Of a DNA stretch of 64,000 nucleotides, positions 57,701-64,000 are shown in pieces. The translations under genes and the position numbers were made by a program. Each line of letters opens with the position of its first letter. Position 1 is the first letter of the stretch. The DNA is from Chitinophaga nivalis (GTDB lineage: Bacteria > Bacteroidota > Bacteroidia > Chitinophagales > Chitinophagaceae), in NCBI RefSeq assembly GCF_025989125.1, contig NZ_JAPDNR010000001.1, positions 6,188,087-6,252,086 on the forward strand, read 5' to 3'. The notes under the pieces were generated by a model, which did not search any database, was not told the DNA's origin, and saw nothing but the letters and a program-made list of their open reading frames with translations.

Positions 57701-60700
57701 CCTACGCCCTGTTCAATATCGTCTACCGGCAGGTTACGACCGGATACGGTCATACCGACTACGGTTGTACGACTGTTGCCATACAAACTCAGTTGTCTGT
57801 GCCAGCAGTATTGCAATACAGCATTCAATGTAAAGCCATGTGCCGCACACAAACGTTTCAGCGCGTCATATCTGCTACCCGTGATGACGAGTGTTTTTTC
57901 TATTGATTCAATGATATGCCGGTAAGCAGAGAGATTTATCTTACGCTGTGCAGGTTTCAGCAGGTTGCTCAGGTCTTCCTGTTCTTCTATCCGACGGATA
58001 TAGGATTGCCAGTAAGCTTCATTATCCTGGCGATGTACCTGCAGATAGTGCTGTGCCAGGGCATAGCTACGATCTTCGCGTACGGTTACCGTCTGGCCTG
58101 CCAGCAATTGCAGGTATACTTCATGTACATAGTTCAGCAGCAACGGCATACTCCAGCCATCCAGGATGGCGTGGTGGTTGCTGAGTAAGCAGGTATAGGC
58201 CTGCGCCCCACGTTTTACCAGGTATACGCGGAACAAACTACCACGCAACAGGTCGAAGGATAAGGAGCGATCGGCTGTTAATAAATCAGACAGATACGCT
58301 TCCTGTGTGGCGGTATCCTGTTCACTGATATCGCTGTAACGCCAGTCGAGTGTCCCCTGCTGGTCGATGATCTGTACCAGTTCTTCTTCCCAGCCAAAGC
58401 GAAGCCGCAATGCGCTGTAACGCTGTTGCGCATAGCTCCAGGCGGTTTGCAGCAAAGAGGCATTCAGTTCATTGTTATAATCCCAGCTCAGTTGTACGCG
58501 GTAAGCATCATCTATCTCACCCTGGTTCAGGGCGTGATAAATGAATCCCTGTTGTAAGCTGCCGGCCAGGTAAACGCCTGTAACTGGTGTAGTTGCCTGC
58601 AGTTCCGCCAGCCAGGTGTCGGAAATTACCTGTTCCACATCACTGGCTGTTAAATACTGCCGGTGGATGTTGCCCAGGTAGCTGATCATTTCTTCCAGTA
58701 CCCGGCGATAATGTGTTGCCAGGGCTGTCACCGTATCGGCAGCCAGCTGTCCGCTGATACCAAACTGTAAACGACCGTCTATGACCAGGCCATTGATGTT
58801 GAGCAGATAAGGATCTTTATTATCTGCAGCAATACCGGTACCGCTGAATTCACTGGTCACCGTCCAGGCATTTTCATCCGGTGTATCCGGTCCGTCAAAC
58901 TGCCCCAGGTAGTTAAAGCTGATCTGTGGCAGGGCGTTAATATCATACCCATACAAGGCCCCATAGCCGATACCGTTAGCCGGTATCTTCCGCAATGTTT
59001 CTTTGGCAGCTATCAGTTGTTCTCCATAATCTTTTCCGTTGCTCACTATTTCCACCGGATACATCGTCGTAAACCAACCGGTGGTGCGGGTAATATCGAT
59101 GGCAGCCGACAGCGTTTCACGGCCGTGCCCTTCCAGCAATATATAGTGGCGGTCCTGACCGGTCACCTGCGACAGCGCGATGCCTAAGGCACTTAATAAA
59201 ATATCGTTGATCTGTGTATTATATACCTGCCCGGTATGTCGTAGCAACCGGTCTGTCAGCTGCTCATCCAGGGTTAAGGAAGCATGCTGTGGTGTAGCCT
59301 CCGCGTGTGCCAACAGCGCCGCATTGCCTGCCGCAATACCGGCTGTCACGGTTGTCCAATAGGCTTTTTCATCCGCTATCTGTGCAGCAGATGAAGTCGC
59401 ATAGGCAGCTATCTGGTTCACCCACTGCCGGTAACTGCTGCCTTTTTCTCCCAGGATAGCCGTTGCCGTGATCGCCTGCAGGGTAGTCGTATCCGTTATA
59501 CCTGCCAGGTGACGGTAAATCCGTTCCATATCGGCATACAGTACGCGCCAGCTTACCCCGTCTATCAGCAAGTGATGGATAGCGATATAAATCCGCGCGC
59601 GGCCATCTGCATAACCCTCCAGATAACCTATCTGCAGTAATTTATCTCCATAAATATCAAAATCACTTTGCCATTGCGACAGCTGTGTATGTAATGCTTC
59701 CTCGTTCTCCAGGGTGCTCACATCCAGGTAGCGTATATCCGCTGCCGTTACCTCCGCACCATAGTATTGTACCCGTGGGCGCCGGTAACGCAAGCGTAAG
59801 CTGTCGTGGTAGTTCAACAATTTTACCACCGTATGTTCCAGTAAGGTTTTATCCAGTACCGGTACATTAATCAGGAAAGACTGATTCCAATGATGGTAAG
59901 ATGGTAATACACCATTGTCTACACTGTCAAAGAACCAGGTTTGTATCGGTAACAAGCCGGTGGCACCGGAAAGTATCCCCTGTTCTGTTTCCAGCTGTAC
60001 AGCTGCCTGCTGTGCACCCGCGATTACGTGCGCATAGAGCGCCGCAATGGTGCGGTGCCGGAAAATGTCTTTCACATTTATCTGCAGGCCCAACTGTTGC
60101 CGCAAACGGCTGACCAGCTGAATACTTACGATACTATCTCCTCCCAGGCGGAAGAAGTCATCTTCAATACCAATCTTGTCGGCCGCGATGTTTAATACCT
60201 GACCGAAGATGGCACACATCAGCGCCTGCGTTTCATTCTGCGGCGCCTGATAATTGCTGCTATCCGTGAACTGTGGTTCCGGTAATGCCCGTCGATCCAG
60301 TTTACCATTCGCTGTTAACGGCAGGATATCCAGGAACATTAACGCAGCAGGTACCATATATGAAGGCAGATATGCTCCCAGGTATTCCTGCAGGCGATGC
60401 TGCTCCAATGGCCCTTCTGCAACATAATAGCCCACCAGGTATTGCCCGCTGCCGGATGCCCCCTGTTTAGCCAGTACAACGGCCTGTTTAATGCCAGGAT
60501 AGGCCGCCAGGCGGTTTTCGATCTCACCCAGCTCTATACGGTAACCGCGGATCTTCACCTGGAAGTCCGTACGCCCCTTATATTCCAGGCTACCATCCGG
60601 TAAATACCTCACCAGGTCACCTGTTTTGTACAAACGACCGGTAGCGCGGAATGGATGCGGAATAAATCGTTCCCCCGTTAACGTAGGTTGGTGCAGGTAA

Positions 60701-63700
60701 CCACGTGCCACACCGGCGCCGCCGATGTATAGTTCGCCTGCAGCCCCTACCGGTACCGGACGCAGTTCGCTGTCCAGCACATACACTTCCATATTCGCAA
60801 TCGGACGACCAATATTCGCCGGATTATCTCCTGCGGTATAGGGATGAATAGTTGTACATACCGTTGCTTCTGTAGGACCATACTCGTTGAGTAAGGTGCC
60901 CTGGTAGTGCATATCTTTCAGATCCGGCATCTGCTCTCCACCGGTGTAGATCAATGACAAACCGGTAGGTGTTGTCAGGAATTCCCGCAGGAGGGCCGAT
61001 GGGATAAACGTTACTTTAATCTGCTGCTGGTCAATATACGCCCGCAAAGCATCCGGCGCCGTTCTCAGCTTATCGCTGAACAGATACAGGCTGTTACCGT
61101 TGCTTAATATCGGGAACGCTTCGTATACAAAGGCATCAAATACATAGTTGGAATAACAACCGATGTTGGTATGCTGATTCAGCTGGTGCACCGGAATTAA
61201 TTCCGTGATCAGGTTGATGACACCCTGGTGTTCTACCATTACTCCTTTCGGCTTACCGGTGGTACCACTGGTATAAATCACATAAGCCAGGTTGGTAGAT
61301 ACGACTGCTGTTGCTGCATCCGTGGCCGGATAAGCCTGTAATGTATCAGTCCAGATTTCCGGTGTATCTATGGCTGTAACAGGTGTACCTGCTGCCAATC
61401 CTTCCAATAAATCAATATGCGCCACATTGGTCAGTACTGCTTTCGCATGGGTATCTTCCAGGATATAGGCGAGCCTGTCTGCCGGATAACCCGGGTCCAT
61501 CGGCACATACGCACCACCGGATTTCAGCACCGCCAGTACCGCTATCACCAGATGTTCCGTACGGTCCAGGCATAAGGCTACCAGCTCATCAGGCTGTATC
61601 GCATATACATCGCGCAGGTAAGCGGCCAACTGATTAGCTTTCGCATTCAGTTCACCATAAGTCAGCTGCTGGTCTTCGTATACCAATGCGAGCTGATTAG
61701 GTTTAGCTGCTGCCTGCTCTTCAAACAACCGGTGTACCGTTTTCTCTGCAGCATAGGCACGCGCCGTATTATTCCAGTCGAACAGTACAGCCGTCTGCTG
61801 ATCCCGATGCAGGTAGTGTATTGCTTTTACCGGCAACTGCTGCTGTGCTTTATTTTGCAGCAATGCCAGCTGTTGCAATATTTCTTTATAGGTAACAATA
61901 TAATTTTCGATGGTAGCTGCTTCAAACAGGCTGGTGGCATAGTTGAATACCCCGATGATTTCATCACCGCTATCGTCCAGGGTGGTCGTGATATCAAATT
62001 TCGCCACACTGTAATCAATATTACCATCGGTATAAGGTGTAAACAACTGATCGGTAGCGGCAGCTGCTCCTCCCTGCTCCACACTAAAGGATACCTGGAA
62101 GATAGAGTGACGGGATGTATCCGGTTCCACACCCAGTTCATCTACCAGTTTCTCAAACGGAATATCCTGGTGCAACTGGGCTTCCACCACCGATGCACCT
62201 ACCTGGCGGATGAAATCTGCCAGGGTTTGTTCCGGATTGATTTCTTCCCGTAATGCCAGCATATTTACGAAGAAGCCGATCATATCTGCTACTTCCCGGT
62301 AATGGCGGTTCGATAATGGGCTACCCAATACGATGTTCCGCTGATGGCTATAGCTGCTTAACAACAAGTAGTAACCACTCAGCAACAGGCTATACATACT
62401 TACCTGCAAGTCGCGGGATACTGCCCGCAAAGCCGCCGTTGTAAAGGCATCAATGGTAAAGATGCTATCGGCACCTGCATAGCTGACCTGCAACGGCCGC
62501 GGTTTATCTGCCGGCAAATGCAGGGTTTCATAATCGGATAATTTATTTTTCCAGTAAGACAACTGCCGCACTAATACGTCCCCACTCAGGTACGTACGTT
62601 GCCACAGCGCAAAGTCGCGGTATTGCAATGGCAGGGCAGGTAACAACAATGTTGCTGCTTTGGCCGTATCATTGATCCGCAACGCTTCGGCATAGTCGTA
62701 GCTATGTTGTAATTCCCGTAGCAGGATAGCCGTAGACCAGCCATCAAAAACGATGTGGTGCAATACGATGCTCAGGTATACTGCTTCCTCCTCCGGCGTT
62801 ACCGGTATTGTATACACAGCTGCCAGCAACGGATATTCCGTATCCAGTTTAAATACATGGTTCGCCATTTGCGACAGGGCTACCTGCAAGGCAGCTGTGG
62901 TAGCTACTTCCTGTACGGCTATCGCCAAAGGATATACGTTGTCATCAATTACCTGCTGGTATCCTTTACCGGCTTCATTGATACGGATATGACTCCGTAA
63001 CACTTCATGCCTGTGCACGACATCCCGTACAGCCGCCTGCAGGCTCTCTTTATTCACCTGCTGCTGCAGTTTCAATATCACCGGTATATTATAGGCACTG
63101 CTGCCGCCTTCATAGTTTTCTATAAACCACAAGCGCTCCTGTGCAAACGACAGCAGCTGTTCCGTAGGATCCGTTACCTGCGACACGGAGATTTTCACCT
63201 CTTCCGCAGCTCCCTGCTGCAGCAGGGCTGCCAGTTTACGGATGGTCCGGGCAGTAAATATCACCGATACATTGATGTTGCTGCCCATGGCAATATTCAC
63301 CTGGTTCATCAAACGGATGGCCAGGATACTGTTACCACCCAGGCGATAGAAATCATCCTGTACGCTGATGGTGGCAGCATCCAGCTGTAATACGGCGGCA
63401 AATACGGTACACAATTTTTCTTCCACAGCATTTTCCGGCGCCTGATAGCTTTCGCCATCTGTCAGCTGCGGTTCCGGTAAGGCACGCTGGTCCAGCTTTC
63501 CATTGATGGTCAATGGCAGCTGCTGCAGGTGTATCAATACCGAAGGCACCATGTATTCGGGCAGGTAAGTGCCCAGATATGCCAGCAGCGTATCCTGATC
63601 CAATACTTCTTCGGCTACATAATAGCCCACGAGGTATTTATTGCCGGTAGCCTGTTCTTTCACCAGTACTGCGGCTTGTTTAACACCCGGATAGGTAGTC

Positions 63701-64000
63701 AGCCGGCTTTCTATTTCGCCCAGCTCAATACGGTATCCGCGGATCTTCACCTGGAAGTCGGTACGGCCGATGTAGTCAATACTACCATCCGGTAAATACC
63801 GAACCAGGTCGCCGGTTTTATACAACCGGCTATATGCGTTTCCGTTATGCCGGAAAGGATTGGCGATAAATCGTTCGCGGGTCAGTTCCGGCTGGTTCAG
63901 GTAGCCACGGGCTACACCTGCTCCACCGATATGCAATTCACCTGCAGCACCTACCGGTACCGGCCTTAATGCACTATCCAGTACATAGGCAACGGTATTA
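1..64000 (-). CDS. Giant multimodular nonribosomal peptide synthetase, partial at both ends
   Basis: The protein assembles a peptide of at least 18 residues by the thiotemplate mechanism: each module activates an amino acid as its adenylate (A), loads it on a phosphopantetheine carrier (T) and condenses it with the upstream chain (C); seven modules also epimerise (E). One minus-strand phase carries all recognised motifs from 64000 to 1: 18 T domains (GGNS or GGDS), 17 C domains (HHxxxDG), 17 complete and one partial A domain (SGTT.PKG, YGPTE or YGITE, NGKLD) and 7 E domains (HHLLIDG). Distances between successive carrier serines are 1,063-1,077 residues for C-A-T modules and 1,511-1,530 with an intervening E, always whole codons. 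I translated several T-C and E-C junctions without finding a stop, ribosome-binding site or docking region; I did not read every codon. The start lies beyond 64000 and the stop below 1. No thioesterase, methyltransferase, oxidase or MbtH-like domain is visible. I see no separate gene in any other frame; plus-strand open frames are shadows of this one. Confidence 0.93.
3775..6975 (-). other. Module 17: C(LCL)-A(DVSYLAYIYK)-T
   Basis: The C domain (about 5650-6910) has HHIAFDG at 6496-6516. The A domain (about 4030-5510) has SGTTGQPKG, FDVSVSEFF, YTYLPPVML, AILYAGE and NYYGPTETSIY: pocket DVSYLAYIYK, differing from M8 and M12 only by L for V at 299. Unlike them it has no E, and its carrier reads DDFFRMGGNS (serine codon 3883-3885), with M for the usual L before GG. 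The T17-C18 linker was translated and is open. L configuration is predicted; the substrate is unassigned. Confidence 0.89.
6976..10173 (-). other. Module 16: C(LCL)-A(DAEHIGEITK)-T
   Basis: The C domain (about 8850-10110) is LCL type with HHIAFDG at 9694-9714. The A domain (about 7235-8715) has SGTTGYPKG, FDASVEQMW, VTHIHSTPSF, RRLISGGE and DEYGPTETTIT: pocket DAEHIGEITK. The carrier is GGNS followed by SAIR, serine codon 7084-7086; no E. M9 and M13 have the same A class behind DCL domains, so this A-T unit works with both C types in this protein. The substrate is unassigned, possibly cationic; L configuration is predicted. Confidence 0.88.
10174..13411 (-). other. Module 15: C(DCL)-A(Val/Ile-like)-T
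   Basis: The C domain (about 12040-13330) has LQQGFIYHALNQG and HHAILDGWSM (HHAILDG 12895-12915), the DCL type expected after E14. The A domain (about 10430-11910) shows YTSGTTGMPKG, FDGSVFDIFG, ITICFITT, KYVVAGGE and NGYGPTEGTTF: DGFFVGGTFK, Val/Ile-like. The carrier is GGNS (serine codon 10282-10284), no E. The A domain matches M11, but the C domain has stretches closer to C6 (for example near 12145-12190 against 46380-46430), so the two halves may have different histories. Confidence 0.9.
13412..17979 (-). other. Module 14: C(LCL)-A(Thr)-T-E, D-threonine module
   Basis: The C domain (about 16640-17915) has HHIAFDG at 17509-17529. The A domain (about 15020-16510) has SGTTGKPKG, FDFSVWEMW, VTVLNQTPG, KYVIFGGEAL and NMYGITETTVH, giving DFWNIGMVHK, the established Thr code. 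The carrier is GGDS (serine codon 14872-14874). I translated the whole E domain (about 13412-14730): LLPIQSWFFE at its start, HHLLIDGVSWRIL (HHLLIDG 14296-14316), EGHGRE, GWFTTMYPV, GIGYGAL and FNYLGQFD are all present, so it should be active and give D-allo-Thr. The following stretch into M15 is open with no stop. Confidence 0.93.
14870..16080 (-). repeat. Near-identical Thr A-T unit, copy in M14
   Basis: This stretch aligns without gaps to 49094-50304 (offset 34,224). By eye, 15121-15420 against 49345-49644 has 6 mismatches in 300 bases, about 98% identity. The similarity continues at a lower level into the E domain and into the next DCL domain. Confidence 0.85.
17980..21160 (-). other. Module 13: C(DCL)-A(DAEHIGEITK)-T
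   Basis: The C domain (about 19850-21080) follows E12 and has the DCL active site HHAILDG at 20656-20676. The A domain (about 18240-19720) shows SGTTGYPKG, FDASIEQMW, VTHIHSTPSF, RRLISGGE and DEYGPTETTIT: pocket DAEHIGEITK as in M9 and M16. The carrier is GGNS, serine codon 18088-18090; no E. The substrate is unassigned, possibly cationic. Its A-T part closely resembles that of M16, although M16 carries the other C type. Confidence 0.88.
21161..25701 (-). other. Module 12: C(LCL)-A(DVSYVAYIYK)-T-E
   Basis: The C domain (about 24360-25640) has HHIAFDG at 25231-25251. The A domain (about 22770-24230) reads SGTTGQPKG, FDVSVSEFF, YTYLPPVML, AIVYAGE and NYYGPTEASIY: pocket DVSYVAYIYK, identical to M8 and unassigned. 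The carrier DDFFHLGGDS has its serine at codon 22621-22623. The E domain (about 21161-22475) has HHLLIDG at 22045-22065, so D is predicted. It matches M8 closely (2 mismatches in the 60 bases from 23161 against 38671) and opens the second tandem block. Confidence 0.9.
25702..28933 (-). other. Module 11: C(DCL)-A(Val/Ile-like)-T
   Basis: The C domain (about 27570-28840) is DCL type, HHAILDG at 28417-28437, following E10. The A domain (about 25960-27440) has SGTTGMPKG, FDGSVFDIFG, ITICFITT, KYVVAGGE and NGYGPTEGTTF: DGFFVGGTFK, Val/Ile-like. The carrier is GGNS (serine codon 25810-25812), no E. The A domain is very close to that of M15: 6 mismatches in 120 bases compared at 26269-26388 against 10741-10860. 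The last module of the first tandem block. Confidence 0.9.
28934..33477 (-). other. Module 10: C(LCL)-A(DAYTYGEVCK)-T-E
   Basis: The C domain (about 32140-33415) has HHIAFDG at 32998-33018. The A domain (about 30545-32010) has SGTTGKPKG, FDAFVYE, VTFIPSALL, LIYTGGEQL and NEYGPTEATVC, pocket DAYTYGEVCK as in M2 and M6. The carrier is GGDS (serine codon 30394-30396). The E domain (about 28934-30250) has HHLLIDGVSW (HHLLIDG 29818-29838), so a D residue is predicted. It takes the third place of the first tandem block, where the second block has a Thr module (M14). Confidence 0.9.
33478..36670 (-). other. Module 9: C(DCL)-A(DAEHIGEITK)-T
   Basis: The C domain (about 35340-36590) is DCL type (HHAILDG 36151-36171), as expected after E8. 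The A domain (about 33740-35220) has SGTTGYPKG, FDASIEQMW, VTHIHSTPSF, RRLISGGE and DEYGPTETTIT: pocket DAEHIGEITK, shared with M13 and M16. Glu at 239 and Glu at 322 would line the pocket with acid, which hints at a cationic side chain (Lys/Orn/Dab-like); that is inference only. Carrier GGNS followed by SAIR, serine codon 33586-33588; no E, so L. Confidence 0.88.
36671..41217 (-). other. Module 8: C(LCL)-A(DVSYVAYIYK)-T-E
   Basis: The C domain (about 39880-41155) has HHIAFDG at 40744-40764. The A domain (about 38280-39750) reads SGTTGQPKG, FDVSVSEFF, YTYLPPVML, AIVYAGE and NYYGPTEASIY: pocket DVSYVAYIYK. I do not recognise this code; it shares V236, Y278 and A301 with Pro codes of the DVQYIAHVVK kind, which is not enough for a call. 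The carrier reads DDFFHLGGDS (serine codon 38131-38133), an H in place of the usual R, shared only with M12. The E domain (about 36671-37985) has HHLLIDG at 37555-37575, so the residue should be D. First module of the tandem block described separately. Confidence 0.9.
41218..44448 (-). other. Module 7: C(LCL)-A(Val/Ile-like)-T
   Basis: The C domain (about 43100-44385) is LCL type with HHIAFDG at 43969-43989. The A domain (about 41475-42965) has FDGSVFDIFG, ITICFITT, KYVVAGGE and NGYGPTEGTTF, giving DGFFVGGTFK, a Val/Ile-like pocket. Carrier GGNS with serine codon 41326-41328, followed directly by the LCL C of M8. An L-aliphatic residue is predicted. Confidence 0.9.
44449..47635 (-). other. 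Module 6: C(DCL)-A(DAYTYGEVCK)-T
   Basis: The C domain (about 46300-47555) follows E5 and is DCL type (HHAILDG 47119-47139). The A domain (about 44705-46170) has FDAFVYE, VTFIPS, LIYTGGE and NEYGPTEATVC: the same pocket as M2 and M10. It differs from those two in having a GGNS carrier (serine codon 44557-44559) and no E. Its A C-terminal subdomain also differs: about 44720-44930 resembles M7/M11-type sequence (AGNKYLVAYYV) rather than the SGSGxYLxGYYV of M2 and M10. The switch lies near the hinge motif, around 44,940, and looks like a subdomain exchange. The residue should be L. Confidence 0.88.
47636..52218 (-). other. Module 5: C(LCL)-A(Thr)-T-E, D-threonine module
   Basis: The C domain (about 50870-52155) has HHIAFDG at 51742-51762. 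The A domain (about 49245-50735) shows FDFSVWEMW, VTVLNQTPG, KYVIFGGEAL and NMYGITETTVH. The pocket is DFWNIGMVHK, the established threonine code, so this is one of the two secure substrate calls. YGIT in place of YGPT is usual for this Thr/Ser-type lineage. The carrier is GGDS (serine codon 49096-49098). The E domain (about 47636-48955) has HHLLIDGVSW (HHLLIDG 48520-48540), so the product should be D-allo-threonine unless released otherwise. The A-T-E part is nearly identical to that of M14. Confidence 0.92.
49094..50304 (-). repeat. Near-identical Thr A-T unit, copy in M5
   Basis: This is the partner of 14870-16080. The two encode the same Thr pocket and the same GGDS carrier, with mostly silent differences in the compared stretch. 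This similarity is higher than between most other same-class A domains, which suggests recent duplication or gene conversion. Confidence 0.85.
52219..55449 (-). other. Module 4: C(LCL)-A(Val/Ile-like)-T
   Basis: The C domain (about 54100-55385) is LCL type with HHIAFDG at 54970-54990. The A domain (about 52475-53965) again reads FDGSVFDIFG, ITICFITT, KYVVAGGE and NGYGPTEGTTF: pocket DGFFVGGTFK, as in M3, M7, M11 and M15. Carrier GGNS, serine codon 52327-52329; no E. M3 and M4 together predict two consecutive aliphatic L-residues, the only place where two A domains of one class are adjacent in the window. Confidence 0.9.
55450..58669 (-). other. Module 3: C(DCL)-A(Val/Ile-like)-T
   Basis: The C domain (about 57330-58600) follows an E domain and is of the DCL type: LQQGFIYHALNQG near its start and HHAILDGWSM at the active site (HHAILDG 58156-58176). 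I translated the E2-C3 junction around 58500-58670 and it is open. The A domain (about 55710-57200) has SGTTGMPKG, FDGSVFD, ITICFITTSLF, KYVVAGGE and NGYGPTEGTTF, giving DGFFVGGTFK. This shares seven of ten positions with the Val code DAFWIGGTFK and six with the Ile code DGFFLGVVYK, so a beta-branched aliphatic residue, probably Val, is likely. The carrier is GGNS (serine codon 55558-55560) and there is no E, so the residue should stay L. Confidence 0.9.
58670..63219 (-). other. Module 2: C(LCL)-A(DAYTYGEVCK)-T-E
   Basis: The C domain (about 61880-63155) starts with LSFAQERLWF and has the active site HHIVFDG at 62740-62760; the V is unique among the window's LCL domains, which otherwise read HHIAFDG. 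The A domain (about 60285-61750) has SGTTGKPKG, FDAFVYE, the pocket stretch VTFIPS, LIYTGGE and NEYGPTEATVC, giving DAYTYGEVCK. T, B and C331-type positions overlap both Phe/Tyr codes (DAxTxxxVCK) and some Lys codes, so I leave the substrate open. The carrier is of the GGDS type (serine codon 60133-60135). The E domain (about 58670-59990) has HHLLIDGVSW at its active site (59557-59577), so residue 2 should be D-configured. Same A class as M6 and M10. Confidence 0.9.
63220..64000 (-). other. Module 1 (partial): C-terminal part of A domain plus T
   Basis: This is the first module in protein order, cut by the right window edge. What remains of the A domain shows GELHIGGAGVARGYL, YKTGDLVR, the hinge motif GRTDFQVKIRGYRIELGEIE and NGKLDQRALP with the catalytic lysine near 63488. 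The usual DRR after NGKL is DQR here, unlike every other module in the window. The T domain reads DDFYRLGGNS, with the phosphopantetheine serine at codon 63328-63330 (residue 224 of the visible protein). The GGNS form and the LCL-type C that follows both predict an unepimerised residue. The specificity pocket lies outside the window, so the substrate is unknown. Confidence 0.9.

Noticed and set aside
1..64000. Long nucleotide repeats read as mobile elements or a CRISPR array
   Set aside because: The repeats follow domain boundaries of one coding frame and have module-sized periods; no inverted ends, transposase or short regular spacers are present.

Overview
The whole 64 kb window lies inside one gene on the minus strand: a giant nonribosomal peptide synthetase (NRPS) open at both window edges. 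Reading the reverse complement from 63999 down to 1 gives one reading phase (plus-strand triplets starting at positions 1, 4, 7 and so on). All 18 carrier-domain serines, 17 condensation active sites, 17 ATP-binding A3 motifs and 7 epimerase active sites lie in that phase. Every module-to-module distance is a multiple of three, and I found no stop at the junctions I translated. The visible part is 21,333 codons (about 2.3 MDa). Neither start codon, starter module nor release domain is in the window, and no promoter, terminator, RNA gene, mobile element or CRISPR array is visible.

Layout, in protein order (descending coordinates): M1 partial A-T; M2 C-A-T-E; M3 C-A-T; M4 C-A-T; M5 C-A-T-E; M6 C-A-T; M7 C-A-T; M8 C-A-T-E; M9 C-A-T; M10 C-A-T-E; M11 C-A-T; M12 C-A-T-E; M13 C-A-T; M14 C-A-T-E; M15 C-A-T; M16 C-A-T; M17 C-A-T; M18 C-A-T-E (E cut by the left edge). 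C is condensation, A adenylation, T the phosphopantetheine carrier and E epimerisation. Three markers agree at every step: carriers before an E read GGDS, carriers before a C read GGNS, and the C after an E has HHAILDG and a LQQGFIYH-type C1 motif (DCL type), while all other C domains have HHIAFDG (HHIVFDG in M2) and LSFAQERLWF (LCL type).

Specificity-pocket residues read by eye fall into only six A-domain classes. M5 and M14 carry the textbook threonine code (DFWNIGMVHK). M3, M4, M7, M11 and M15 carry DGFFVGGTFK (Val/Ile-like). M2, M6 and M10 carry DAYTYGEVCK; M8, M12 and M17 carry DVSY(V/L)AYIYK; M9, M13 and M16 carry DAEHIGEITK; M18 carries DAEDSGSVTK. I cannot assign the last four classes with confidence. 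The predicted product segment is 18 residues with D-configured residues at positions 2, 5, 8, 10, 12, 14 and 18, including a strictly alternating D/L stretch from 8 to 15.

The gene appears to have grown by internal duplication. M8-M11 and M12-M15 form two adjacent four-module blocks of about 15.5 kb. The Thr units of M5 and M14 are about 98% identical in a sampled 300 bases. Class membership of A cores, A C-terminal subdomains, carriers and C domains is shuffled in ways that suggest exchange at the C-A linker and at the A-domain hinge.

Organism: moderate GC, large single-chain NRPS and the style of the C and A motifs suggest a Bacteroidota bacterium such as Chitinophaga. This is an inference from impression, not shown by the window.
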